The position numbers and the translations under genes are program-made. A stretch of DNA of 64,000 bases from Garra rufa (taxonomy: Eukaryota; Chordata; Actinopteri; Cypriniformes; Cyprinidae), in the NCBI RefSeq assembly GCF_049309525.1, contig NC_133371.1, forward strand, positions 4,723,103 to 4,787,102, given 5' to 3'. Positions 31,016 to 45,470 of the stretch are shown piece after piece (position 1 is the first letter of the stretch; each line of letters begins with the position of its first letter). Under the pieces are notes generated by a model that saw nothing but the letters and a program-made list of their open reading frames with translations, had not been told where the DNA came from and made no database searches.

Positions 31016-32177
31016 ACTGCTTTTAGATACGTCCTAAGAATGACACTAATATTACTCTGAGGAACAGAAAGCAACTGATTTAGAGCTTAGTCAGTGGCAT
31101 CATTTGATTGATGTAAAGAACATGGAGGTGGAGGTGTCTGCAATTTAGTTACTAACACCATAATCAATCTGGTTTGCCCCTCCATTAAAAGCTCTGTGTC
31201 AGAAAACAAGCATATGCAGTCTTGGACTTGAGTGTCCAATGACTTCTTCAAACTGCTCACCATGTGGTGAACCCCTGCTGAGGTCTTTACGAGGTCTCTG
31301 AGGACATATCGTTTTGAAGATAAATGGCCAGAGAACTGGCTAAGGGACTTTTAATGGCAGAATGACAACATAATCTTTTCATATGGCACTGCGGGAGGTA
31401 TTTAGCACTCCTTTCCTGTTTAGCTTAGCGGTTAAACCCAATTAGAAAGCTTAGCCAGAAACATCAGTGCAATCACAATAGAGTTTCTTCTTTCAATCCA
31501 AAACACGGCTTTGGAGGCATGAATCATTCAGTGATTCAGACACGTGCAACAAACATAATAGCACGGGCTAGGACCCCACAATAGAGTGCTGCAGGGATGA
31601 TGGATTTTATAGGCCTAAACTCAGGAATGATTTAGAATTTTAGCACTTCTGGATTCATCCTGAAGTCTGAAATGTCTAAAATAAAGTCTGTGGTTAACAC
31701 AAGATTATGATATTTTCCCGTTTTATACTACGACATAAAATACGCATTAAACATCATGACGTCGAACAGGACAACTCACCTACTCACATGTCCACATTTA
31801 CCGCCTCATTGTGTTTTAATCACACTCTTGCAAATTTTCTAACTCTTAACTTATTTTTGAAAGAACTGTTGGACGTTTATCACTTTGTTTATAGCCTACA
31901 TTTAGCTTTTTACTTCTGGTGATTGCATTTAGTGAAGATAATATTTAATCATGATATTAAAAAAAGTGTTTTCATAACCTTTTGTTAGTCACAGAGCTTA
32001 TATTCTGCAATACTCCAGAAGTCATTAGAAAAATCCTATTGGGTTTTTGTTGAGGGAACCTTCTGGATTGGCATTATAAATACTTAATCATTGCAGTGCT
32101 ACTGTACATGTCAAACTAGAGTTAATATGCTATTGGAGATAGTGCCTTTATATAGTAGTGGAGTATGTATTGAGCAT
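31016..32177. other. Unassigned intergenic sequence
   Basis: Nothing recognised. Confidence 0.5.
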
Positions 32178-32477
32178 AGTCTCATGAAAATACACATCAA
32201 TAGCACATTTTTTTTCTATTTTGGGTTCTAACAGTATACACAGAAATTGATTTTGGCATGCATATTATACGCATGTGTTTGTGCATAGTATACACAATTT
32301 TCATGTGCATATGATATGCAATTTTTGGCATGCATATGATATGCAGTTTTGGCATTCATGTAATACGTACCTACCCCACATCCCTAATCCTAACCATTGC
32401 GTATTATATGTATGCCAAACCAATTTCTGGGTTCAAATAATATGCCAAATAGAAACAGACACATTTTTATGAGATCG
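32178..32477. mobile_element. Palindromic MITE with TCTCATGAAAAT ends
   Basis: Left end AGTCTCATGAAAATACAC; right end, reversed, ACGATCTCATAAAAATGTGT. The interior repeats TGGCATGCATAT(T/G)AT motifs in both directions. Confidence 0.55.
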
Positions 32478-35406
<2,929 letters not shown>

Positions 35407-35411
35407 GTATC

Positions 35412-35743
35412 TGTCACGGGTGAGTAAGGGAGGTCTGGGTCCAGGTGCAGGTAAGATAATTTATTCTTTAAACAAACAAATAACAGATAAGCAAATAAAC
35501 AAATCACAAACCAACAGCCAACACGGCACAACACGACTCGATCCGGGGATACACAGACAGACATGAAAGACAATGCAGCCAGGATGATGAGTGGGGAAGA
35601 AGGGTTCTTATAACCCAGATAATTGTGACCAGGTGAGAGGTAAATGATTGCTAATGACAAACAGGTGTACAAATCAAGGGAGTGTAGTGTCAAAACAGCG
35701 ACCTCAGGTGGCTGAGGGAGGCCCCACAGCCCAGATCATGACA
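35412..35743 (-). repeat. 3' LTR
   Basis: Read on the minus strand it runs TGTCATGATCTGGG to CCCGTGACA. A TATAAG box lies near 35607-35612 and AATAAA at 35460-35465. Confidence 0.92.
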
Positions 35744-37436
35744 CTACCCCCTCCCCACGGAACGGCTCCCAGACGTTCCACAAGTCTGGAGGGTGGAGGA
35801 ACGGGGGAAGGCAAATCAGGAGGAGGGACGGCGGGCCAGGCCCGTGCAGCACAGTCACCGCTGCGTCAGGAACAGAGAGCGCGGTTGCCTCCGCGCCCGG
35901 AACAGAGAGTGCAGTCGCCTCCGTGTCAGGCGCAGAGATAGCGGTCATGGCCGCGTCCGGAACAGAGATCGCGTTCACAGCCGCGTCAGGCACAGAGTGA
36001 GCGGTCAATGCCGCGTCAGGCACAGAGTGAGCGGTCAACGCCGCCTCAGGAACAGCGAGAGCGGTCACCGCCGCATCAGGAACAGCGAGAGCGGTCAGCG
36101 CTGCATCAGGAACAGCGAGAGCGGTCACCTCCGCATCAGGAACAGCGAGAGCGGTCACCTCCGCATCAGGAACAGCGAGAGCGGTCACCGCCGCATCAGG
36201 AACAGCGAGAGCGGTCACCGCCGCATCAGGAACAGCGAGAGCGGTCACCGCCGCATCAGGAACAGCGAGAGCGGTCACCTCCGCATCAGGAACAGCGAGA
36301 GCGGTCACCGCCGCATCAGGAACAGCGAGAGCGGTCACCGCCGCATCAGGAACAGCGAGAGCGGTCACCGCCGCATCAGGAACAGCGAGAGCGGTCACCG
36401 CCGCATCACGCACAGAGTGAGCGGTCATCGCCGCATCAGGAACAGCGAGAGCGGTCAGCGCTGCATCAGGAACAGCGAGAGCGGTCACCTCCGCATCAGG
36501 AACAGCGAGAGCGGTCACCTCCGCATCAGGAACAGCGAGAGCGGTCACCGCCGCATCAGGAACAGCGAGAGCGGTCACCTCCGCATCAGGAACAGCGAGA
36601 GCTGTCACCGCCGCATCAGGAACAGCGAGAGCTGTCACCGCCGCATCAGGAACAGCGAGAGCGGTCACCTCCGCCTCAGGAACAGCGAGAGCGGTCACCG
36701 CCGCATCAGGAACAGCGAGAGCGGTCACCTCCGCATCAGGAACAGCGAGAGCGGTCACCTCCGCATCAGGAACAGCGAGAGCGGTCACCGCCGCATCAGG
36801 AACAGCGAGAGCGGTCACCGCCGCATCACGCACAGAGTGAGCGGTCATCGCCGCATCAGGAACAGCGAGAGCGGTCACTGCCGCATCAGGAACAGCGAGA
36901 GCGGTCACCTCCGCCTCAGGAACAGCGAGAGCGGTCACCGCCGCATCAGGAACAGCGAGAGCGGTCACCGGCGCGTCCGGAACATCGAGAGCGGTCACCT
37001 CCGCCTCAGGAACAGCGAGAGCGGTCACCGCCGCATCAGGAACAGCGAGAGCGGTCACCTCCGCCTCAGGAACAGCGAGAGCGGTCACCGCCGCATCAGG
37101 AACAGCGAGAGCGGTCACCGCCGCATCAGGAACAACGAGAGCGGTCACCTCCGCCTCAGGAACAGCGAGAGCGGCCACCGCCGCATCAGGAACAGCGAGA
37201 GCGGTCACCGCCACGTCCGGAACAGAGAGAGCGGTCACCGCCGCGTCCGGAACAGAGAGAGCGGTCACCGGCGCGTCCGGAACAGAGAGAGCGGTCACCG
37301 CCGCGTCCGGAACAGAGAGCGCGGTCACCGCCGCGTCGGGAACAGATCCAGCGGACGCCCTCTCTCGAAAAAGCGCCTCCGCCATCGCCCTATAGTAGGG
37401 ACGCTTCCGCGCCGCCTCAGCGTTGCGGGCATCCAT
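35736..37436 (-). CDS. Gag-like protein made mostly of a 10-residue repeat
   Basis: From the ATG at 37434-37436 the 566-residue frame starts MDARNAEAARKRPYYRAMAE. It then enters about 49 copies of a VPDAAVTALA-type decapeptide with variants such as PEAEVTALA and PDAAMTAHS, and ends in the first bases of the LTR (stop at 35736-35738). The frame continues upstream without stops to a T10 run near 37499-37508; beyond it a further ATG at ~37524 lies in a different frame, so the original start may sit there with one base lost or gained. Both strands stay open because 30 bp is a multiple of three, so openness alone is weak evidence. The link to gag rests on position after the 5' LTR. Confidence 0.5.
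   Translation of the reverse strand: MDARNAEAARKRPYYRAMAEALFRERASAGSVPDAAVTALSVPDAAVTALSVPDAPVTALSVPDAAVTALSVPDVAVTALAVPDAAVAALAVPEAEVTALVVPDAAVTALAVPDAAVTALAVPEAEVTALAVPDAAVTALAVPEAEVTALDVPDAPVTALAVPDAAVTALAVPEAEVTALAVPDAAVTALAVPDAAMTAHSVRDAAVTALAVPDAAVTALAVPDAEVTALAVPDAEVTALAVPDAAVTALAVPEAEVTALAVPDAAVTALAVPDAAVTALAVPDAEVTALAVPDAAVTALAVPDAEVTALAVPDAEVTALAVPDAALTALAVPDAAMTAHSVRDAAVTALAVPDAAVTALAVPDAAVTALAVPDAAVTALAVPDAEVTALAVPDAAVTALAVPDAAVTALAVPDAAVTALAVPDAEVTALAVPDAEVTALAVPDAALTALAVPDAAVTALAVPEAALTAHSVPDAALTAHSVPDAAVNAISVPDAAMTAISAPDTEATALSVPGAEATALSVPDAAVTVLHGPGPPSLLLICLPPFLHPPDLWNVWEPFRGEGVVS
35744..35758 (-). promoter_or_regulatory. Polypurine tract
   Basis: On the minus strand GTGGGGAGGGGGTAG abuts the 3' LTR, the position where plus-strand DNA synthesis is primed. 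Confidence 0.8.
35866..37350. repeat. 30-bp minisatellite, ~49 units
   Basis: Unit pattern GCGGTCACC(G/T)CCGCATCAGG plus AACAGCGAGA. Variants recur at a distance: the CATCACGCACAGAGTGAGCG variant near 36405 and 36825 (420 bp, 14 units), and GCGGTCAGCGCTGC near 36090 and 36450 (12 units), showing block duplication within the array. Confidence 0.97.
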
Positions 37437-37545
37437 CACCGCCAGACAGGCGTAGATGGTCTCGAAGCGGGCGACCGACGCCGCCTCCGCCTCCTCAGAA
37501 AAAAAAAACTACTCCCCGCTGGACCCATCTTGGCTGGCTGCATTC

Positions 37546-37877
37546 TGTCATGGGTGAGTAAGGGAGGTCTGGGTCCAGGTGCAGGTAAGATAATTTATTC
37601 TTTAAACAAACAAATAACAGATAAGCAAATAAACAAAACACAAACCAACAGCCAACACGGCACAACACGACTCGATCCGGGGATACACAGACAGACATGA
37701 AAGACAATGCAGCCAGGATGATGAGTGGGGAAGAAGGGTTCTTATAACCCAGATAATTGTGACCAGGTGAGAGGTAAATGATTGCTAATGACAAACAGGT
37801 GTACAAATCAAGGGAGTGTAGTGTCAAAACAGCGACCTCAGGTGGCTGAGGGAGGCCCCACAGCCCAGATCATGACA
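37546..37877 (-). repeat. 5' LTR
   Basis: Direct copy of 35412-35743 with two differences. On the minus strand it would drive transcription through the repeat gene. The primer-binding site next to it (GAATGCAGCCAGCC on the minus strand) does not start with the usual TGG, so the priming tRNA is unclear. Confidence 0.92.
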
Positions 37878-38218
37878 GTATCACCTTGATCTGAACATTT
37901 CTAAGGCCTCCATATGATCAAAATCTGTTGTACACAATCTTCTACATGCCTTCTGTCATCTAATTGATAGTATACAGTGAGGGAAAAAATAATTTAATGT
38001 GAAAAACACATTAAAAAAGTTATAATGAGAATTGCGTTTTAATGAGTAAAATAAGTATTTGATTCACTATTGATCAGCAAAGATTTCTGGCTTCCAGGTG
38101 TCTTTTATACAGGAATCAAGCTGAGATTAGGAGCACCCTTTTAAAGGGAGTTACCTGTATAAAAGGCACCTGTCCACAGAAGCTATCAATCAATCAATCA
38201 GATTCCAATCTCTCCACC

Positions 38219-39936
38219 ATGGCCAAGACCAAAAAGCTGTCCAAGGATGTCAGGAACAAGATTGTTGGGCTACATGGGCTAATGGAATGGGCTACAAGAC
38301 CATCAGCAAGCAGCTTGGTGAGAAGGTGACAACAGTTGGTGTGATTATTCACAAATTGAAGAAACACAAAATAACTGTCAAATAACTATCTTTCTCGGTC
38401 TGGGGCTCCAAACAAGATTTCACCTCGTGGAGTTTCAATGATCATGAGAACAGTGAGGAATCAGTCCAGAACTACACAGGAGGTCAATGATCTCAAGGCA
38501 GCTGGGACCATAGTCACCAAGAAAACAATTGGTAACACACTACGCCACAAAGGACTGAAATCCTGCAGCACCCGCAAGGTTCCCCTGCTCAAGAAAACAC
38601 ATGTACAGACCCATCTGAAGTAGAGATCTGCGCTTGACGGATTTTTCGCTTCTGCAGAAATGTATTTTATCTTGTCTGGCTCCTGCCTGTGACATTCATG
38701 TTTTGTCCTGCTCCCGCCCGCAAAAGCCTGCATAAAAGTAACCTATGTAGATTTTTTCAGTACATAAATTGAATTTACATGAAACAGTTCTGTAAGATTT
38801 CGTAAGTCTCACAAGACCACAACATAAAAGCTCCCGATAAAATATTTGTGATTTAGGCTAAGCATCAACATTCACAAACCACTGTTATTCTTAACAGAAA
38901 AGCAAGTATGAGCTGCTGCACGCACCCATGGTAAAATACAAGCAAACAAAGCTCCTTTAAAGCTGACATCTCAGTACATGATCTCATAACGTGATCTCAT
39001 AAAGCTCTTATAACACAATGAAAATTATGCACAATGAATTACACTTCATGTGTTGTAATTCATGAGCATGCAATATTCAGCACTGTGCAAGACTACTGCA
39101 CTTACTAATCATATTTATGTTGTACTAGTTGTTCTTGCTGCTTTTTAGTAACAGATGAATAACAATGTATTTTTAGATATGTTATGTTTAGATATTTCCA
39201 ATTTTGCGGGAGTCCCGCGAATCATTTTATTTTCCCACATCCCACACACACGTCTCTATCTGGCCGCACCCACACTCGCCCATCAAGTTTTGTCCCACGC
39301 CGCACTCTGTTGTGCCGGGTCCCGAGGGAGTGCAGGTCTCTAGTCTGAAGTTTGCCAATGAACATCTGAATGATTCAGAGGAGAACTGGGTGAGAGTGTT
39401 GTGGTCAGATGAGACCATATTCGAGTTCTTTGGAATCAACTCAACTCTCCGTGTTTGGAGGAGGAGGAATGCTGCCTATGACCCCAAGAACACCATCCCC
39501 ACCGTCAAACATGGAGGTGGAAACATTATGCTTTGGGGTGTTTATCTGCTAAGGGGACAGGAAAACTGCACCGCATCAAAGGGACGATGGATGGAGCCAT
39601 GTACCTTCAGCCAGGGCATTTAGACCAACCAGGGCATTGAAAATGGGTCGTGGATGGTATGACCCAATACACACGGCCAAGGCAACAAAGGAGTGGCTCA
39701 AGAAGAAGCACATTAAGGTCCTAGAGTGGTCTAGCTAGTCTCCAGACCTTAATTCCATAGAAAATCTGCAGAAGGACCTGAAGGTTCGAGTCGCCAACAT
39801 CAGCATCGAAACCCTAATGACTTGGAGAGGATCTGCAAAAAGGAGTGGGACAAAATCCCTCCTGAGATGTTTGCAAACATTCAAGAAATGTCTGACCTCT
39901 GTGATTGACAACAAGGGGTTTGTCACCAAATACTAA
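38219..39936 (+). pseudogene. Tc1-like transposase pseudogene, interrupted
   Basis: The start MAKTKKLSKDVRNKIVGLH is at 38219, but there are frame breaks soon after. RTVRNQSRTTQEVNDLKAAG and KVPLLKKTHVQTHLK precede the hAT insertion. After it, FANEHLNDSEENWVRVLWSD carries the first catalytic Asp, followed by VKHGGGNIMLWGVYLL. The C-terminal LEW-S-SPDLNPIEN motif is recognisable but contains a stop (CTAGCTAGTC) and the sequence LNSIENLQ. The last codons read VTKY. Not functional. Confidence 0.85.
38621..39342. mobile_element. hAT-type element inside the Tc1 copy
   Basis: Inverted ends TAGAGATCTGCGC (left) and TAGAGACCTGCAC (right, reversed). The flanking repeats ATCTGAAG (38613-38620) and GTCTGAAG (39343-39350) match at 7 of 8 positions. 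Removing the element rejoins the transposase sequence. Confidence 0.8.
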
Positions 39937-40117
39937 GTCATGTTTTGCGAAGGGGTCAAATACTTATCTCACTCATTAAAATGCAAATCAATTTCTAACT
40001 TTTTTGAAATTGTTATTCTGTCTCTCACTGTTCAAATAAACCTACTATTAATATTATAGACTGATCATTTCTTTGTCAGCTGACAAATGTACAAAGTCAG
40101 CAGGGGATCAAATATTT

Positions 40118-41721
40118 AGCATATTTAGCAAGTAAAATGCCTTCTAGAAAAGTTATTAAAATATCCACCTTCAGGTCATGGTACACATGATTTTAGCTTT
40201 TTGTTGTCATTTTTTTGTTGCATTCAAATGACAAAATCTGTCACTAACTAACATGATGTGGCTTAATGTGTAATATTTAAGGAGCTTTCAAATTGATTCC
40301 ACCTTTCTTGTATCTGAAGGGTGAAAGGACAGTTTCAAAAGAAAGATTTGTTTGCATTTGAATAGACAAGCGTGTCTCAAAGACCTCCATTATTTAAAGT
40401 GTGATTATGCTGAGATTCAGTATTGGTCAGAAGGATATTAAAAATCCTGAATATATGTTTGCTCTCTGATAATTGGAAATATCGAGATGGCCTTTTTGAC
40501 TTCAAAGGAATGTAGCAAGAAACCTGAGCTCATGTTGCAACGGTCTGTCGCTCCATCTGTGCAAGTTGGCTGAAAAGAGGTAACATCGCCCCCTAGAGGT
40601 TCACAAGATACCACTGATAATCAAGCATTTGCACTGCAAATGGCATTAATGTCCTCTGTTCCAGTTTGAAAAGCTAAAGCTTAAAAGGTCTGCACACCCT
40701 TAATATAGAAATTATCAAATACCATTATATGAATGTAAAATTTTCTTGTTTTTCACCCTCTATATTGTGTGCTAATTTTCCTCTGAGCTCATTGCTGCAG
40801 TGTGATCCTGGATTTTTCAGTGTTTTTTATCCTATGTAATGTTTACTAATGTGCTCAAATGCTGCTAGCAGAGGAGGCATTAGCCGAGTGGCACGACTGG
40901 ATGCGGTGAAGCCATTTATTGGGCTGAGAAAGGGGGAACGGTTGAGGATAAAGCCCAACGAGTCTGCAAATGCATGTGCAGACATGCTACACAGACTCAC
41001 CAATCCTGTGAAAGGGGAACTGCGCTATTTATCATCCCATCCTCAGATTTGCTCTGGGGGCACTAACCAGACAAGCCCCTCCATGTGAGTCTTCCGGGTA
41101 TTAAAAAAAAAAAGTCTACATCGAATCTCTCCTTGAGCAACATCTAAAGGCGTCTAATTGCAATCTTTATAGCCTGGGATGCACTGTGCAGAGAATAGTG
41201 CATTTGCTTTAAAAGCCATCTGGGAAAAGAGAGCAGGGAAGAAGGTAGTCTTAGAGTAATTTCCGCTCTTCTTAATGTCCTTTCAGGTAATAGATCAGAC
41301 TGTGAAAGTTTACTGCTGAAAGCAAGACAAGCTGCATATAATGTATTTCTGTATTCTAGGGCGTTTCTCTGCCCGCTCTTTCAAAGTGAAAAGCAATAAA
41401 ACCATTAACTCAGTACCAAAACCTAGTGAGCTGGCTACATTTTAAGACATCATAGCTGCACTTCCGACACAAAGTGTGTTCCAAAAGGCGGGCGGTAACA
41501 TTATGCTGCCTTATAAGAAATTTATAAATCTAATTGTGAGACAGGATTACATGTACCCTGAAAAAAAGGAAGAAGTAGTAGTTTCTGTAGTTTCCACACT
41601 TTACAGTAAAAAATAAAAAGATAGCAACACTTGAGGTTTCCTCTTTTTATATATATAAACTTTATTTACGTAAAAAAAAAAAAACTAATACAATGTTAAA
41701 TAGATGGTTCACCCTATCCAA
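40118..41721. other. Unassigned intergenic sequence
   Basis: No gene or repeat ends recognised. The 79-codon + frame at 40849-41088 has no domain content. Confidence 0.5.
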
Positions 41722-41976
41722 CACTCTTAAAAATAAAGGTGCTTCACAATGCCATAGAAGAACCTTTTTTGTCTGAATGGTTCCATATAGAACCTTTAAC
41801 ACCTGATGAACCTTTGTGGTTCTCTGTGGCGAAAGAAGTTTCTTCACATTATAAGGTAAGAAAGAGATGGTTCTTTAAAGAACCTTTGACTGAATGGTTC
41901 TTTGTGGAATCAAAAATGGTTCTTCTGTGGCATCGCTGTGAAGAACCATTTAAAGCACCTTTATTTTTAAGAGTGA
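41722..41976. mobile_element. CACTCTTAAAAATAAAGG MITE, intact copy
   Basis: A 255-bp palindrome. The left end reads CACTCTTAAAAATAAAGGTG and the right end is its complement. The interior alternates GGTTCTT and AAGAACC words. Related copies are at 54168-54411, 13143-15385 (split) and ~8870. Confidence 0.85.
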
Positions 41977-44900
41977 AGATGTAGGTGATTTTTTCTCTTT
42001 AGTAGAACACTAAAGTGTTTTTAAGCTCTTGTTGATTCATCAAAATGCAAGTCAGCAGTAACCGGCATTTGAGAGTCAGAAAAGTATATACATCAAAAAA
42101 ATGAATATCTGTGGTTTCTGCCAATATATTAAGGACTTATGAAGTGAAATGATTGTTCTGTGCAAGAAACTGAACTTTATTTACAACATTATACTTTAAC
42201 TACTACATAAAACAAACAAAACTTTATGAATCTCTATATGAAACTCTAGCTTCCGTTGTCGTACGAGAGTTTACAAAAGAATGTCATTCCAGTGGATGAT
42301 GAAGGATGTATGCGAACGCTGTGATGAATGCAGAAGCGTAGAGGAGAGAGCAAAACAAAATACCAGTCACAAATTAGTAGTACAAAATGAGGTTTTGTAA
42401 AGGAAAATTACAAAGGGTTTTGATATAAACTAAGAGGAGACTGGTTTTCCTTTGCTGTAAACAAAACTCGTTCTCATGAGACAAGCATATTCTCACCGGA
42501 GCTTACATCCTACATCTAAGGGGTTAGGGTTAGGGTTAACTGTCTCTTTAAGGTTAGGTGACTCATCATTGGCTTATATTAAAGTAATATTTAATATTGG
42601 TGTTAGTACATAACTATTGATGTACGGTTATTGTAAGGGGCAATTATGAAAGAATATACACACCTTCAAAATTGAATTTTAAAAAGCAAAAACAAATGTA
42701 CTTGACAACATGCACATTTTTATTTAGTTAATAAATCTTGCAGATTTTTTTTTTTTTTTTTTTTGTAGAAAAGGTCGCCATCTTTCTCCAACCAAAGTGA
42801 CTTGAACTTGACTACGACTTCCCAGCTTGTAAATATGAACCACCCAAGAGGACTTGAATGCATTAACAGTTGACAGCAAGGCAGTTCAGTAAGTTTTCAA
42901 AGACACTAAAGTCACTCCCAACCTCCTTCTCTTTCATAGATGGTCTCTTCTTCTCTTTTCCAATTATATTCCCTCTCACTTCCCTGTCTACCTTCCTCCC
43001 GCTCTGTCTGCCCACCCACCCCATTTTTCTCTCTTTATCTCTATGCTTACTACTTTGTCTCATGAAAAAGTCATCAGGCCTAACCTTTCTGCTTACATGT
43101 GGGCAAGGGTGTCATCAACAATAGACTCGGTTTCTGCGAGGAAAAAGACCTTGCTTTGAGTCAAGACACAAATAGATGCGGGAGGGGGACTTGTCCAGCA
43201 GTAAATGCCACACTCTAATTGATAAGAAATGAATCTCAATTAGGGTCATTAATCATGAGGAGAGGGAATCGGTGACAGGCTGAGCACTCCACAGGCTGCC
43301 GTCTGCAGATGAGTCGAGCGGCGGAAATTGTGAAATTACCTCAAACGTCAAACTGTGGAAGAAAATGCAATGCTGTCATCGCAGTCACTGTCAGACACTG
43401 AGACAATACATCCTAGCTGTACGATCACACAATGTTAGAGTAAATCTGCAAACAGGGATTGTCGTGTTCTGCCCGTGAGTTATTTGTTTGTTAATCAGCA
43501 GCGTCTTTGACGTACAAAGGTTTGCGCAGCGCTCAATGAACAATGTGTTACAGTTGAAGTGACATTCAGGGCACTGGTTTGCATATAGTTTTCACTGCAG
43601 TTTTGATCTTTTGGTGTCTGATTACTATGAGGTCTAATGTTGTGCCTGCCCATTTCTTATCTGGCTTGGTTTATAAAAATATCCATTTATAATTGAAGAG
43701 AACTGCGCAGTAATTCTCCGATCACAGAAAGCTATATAACAACATACTATATAGTTTGTTGGCTGTGTGTGGTATTCCCAACTGCACCTCCATTAGCTGC
43801 ATCCTCTCGAATTGTCCCTTTATCTTGTCTCCATCATATCCAAGTTCTTTGTAATCCACACACAGACCGTGTAAGAGTCTACACCTGCACAGTTCTGCTG
43901 AAAGCTGCAGATTTACACAGAATTGACCTTTATCACAAGGGTGAAAACCGTCGGCTTTAGATTTTATCAATAGCAGTGAACATTGGTGGATTTTTAATGT
44001 ATAATTTATCTAAACAGACCTGGTATGTCAGCTTCCAGTGGGCTGACGATAAGAAAATGTTTTTTTCTCTCTCTCTCACTTTTATTCAGCTGGATGAACA
44101 TCTGTATTTTCCAGTAGCAGGAGGATAAATATGTGGAAGCAGCAGTTCACAGTGTCTGACTGCTTTTTTTATGACAGAAATGCAACATTGCAATGCAAAC
44201 AATAGTACTAGTCCTTGATTTCAGATTGATCAACAGTTGTTTTTATTCACGATAAAGCACAGCTATGACCACTTCACCCAACGGTGCTGTGTATCACTGT
44301 GCAACAGCCTTATAGCAACATACTGTAAACAGCATCAAAACTGTTCCGTGTATTATGCATTTCAGCAAAATGAACTGTTTGTTATTTATTTAATCACAAT
44401 AATACATGTCCTAAGAAAAATAAAAAGGCAGAAACATCTGTGTTGTAGAATTCAGTTTGAAATACAAATGGGAAATCAGCATCAAATATAGTATCTTCAG
44501 CATCAAAGTTACACTATTTCCTCAAACACCCTCAAGACCCTGTCCTAAAAAATCACCTCAATGCTTACCACATCAAATACTATTGTACATTATAATGGAA
44601 GAAGGCATAAACAATATTATATTCCATCCCAAGCTAGAGAAACGGTTTAAAACAACCCAGGCTCATTAGAAACAAGCCTGAGGTGACATTTCCCCAATAT
44701 TATATTACATTGCTTCTTGCATGTTTTGCATCACTTCCAAAGTGTAAATGTCCAGTGAGTGACATTAATAGTTTGTTCAGTTTTATCCAAACAGATAAAT
44801 GTGAATCTGGCAATGTTTAATTGGATTGCTTGTTGTATGTTTTGAAGCAGTTAAAAGCAAAATGCCTGGTAAATGGTGCTAAAAGGATAATGCTCTGTCG

Positions 44901-45140
44901 CATTTAAAAAAACATACAACCCTACACAAAACCTAACTGATATTAGCAAATATAAGATAAAAACACATTAGCTGAAGCAACTGTACCACTGTAGCTTGCT
45001 TGTGCAAGTCTTCAATCTCTTTTACCGTGTTTCACAAGAAGTGCAATGCTGAACCAGGTGAGCTATTTAGCAAGTTTACCCTTTCAGAAAAGCCATGTAT
45101 GGAGCTGGTTATATGATAAAATCAGTGAAATCTATACATT
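41977..45140. other. Unassigned intergenic sequence
   Basis: Contains a short GGTTAGGGTTAGGGTTAA run (42520-42537) resembling telomere repeats. A moderately complex stretch at 43200-43400 (CTCTAATTGATAAG, GGGTCATTAATCATGAGG) could be conserved regulatory DNA. No gene supported. Confidence 0.4.
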
Positions 45141-45470
45141 TGTGACCCTGGACCACAAAACCAGCCTTAATAGCCAAAAATACAGGTCAAAATTACCAAC
45201 GTTTCTTTTATGCCAAAAATCAATAGGATATTTATTAAAAACCATATTCCATGAAGATATTTTGTTAATTTCCTACCGTAAATATATAAATACTTAGTAA
45301 TAAATAATATTTTTTTTTTTTTGTATCTCGGCCACATATTGTCCTGCATAACCTAATGGGTCCTAATAAACTATACATCAATGGAAAGCTTGTTTATTCA
45401 GCTTTCAGGTGATACATATATATCAATAAAAAAAAGACCTTTATGACTGGTTTTGTGGTCCATGGTCACA
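45141..45470. mobile_element. MITE with TGTGACC ends
   Basis: 330 bp. Inverted ends TGTGACCCTGGACCACAAAA (left) and TGTGACCATGGACCACAAAA (right, reversed), a very common cyprinid repeat terminus as I recall. Target duplication not clear. Confidence 0.8.

Larger units (their letters stand above)
35412..37877 (-). mobile_element. Young non-autonomous LTR retrotransposon
   Basis: Two direct 332-bp LTRs (35412-35743 and 37546-37877) differ at only two positions (the sixth base, and T/A in AAA(T/A)CACAAACC). The whole is flanked by the 5-bp duplication GTATC (35407-35411 and 37878-37882). A purine-rich tract next to the left LTR and in-LTR TATA and AATAAA signals set the orientation as minus. The 1.8-kb interior encodes one gag-like repeat protein and no protease, RT or integrase, so mobilisation must come from a related element in trans. 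Confidence 0.92.
37975..40117 (+). mobile_element. Tc1-like element, decayed, split by a hAT element
   Basis: The left end CAGTGAGGGAAAAAATAA follows TA at 37973-37974. The right tip is degraded after GGGGATCAAATATTT. The same family occurs at 58658-60716. A 722-bp hAT-type element lies inside at 38621-39342. Confidence 0.8.

Noticed and set aside
35793..37700. 635- and 517-codon + strand frames
   Set aside because: Produced by a 30-bp repeat without stops and running into the LTR; they are antisense to the element's orientation.
42520..42537. Telomere or interstitial telomeric repeat
   Set aside because: Only about three TTAGGG units; too short to mean anything.
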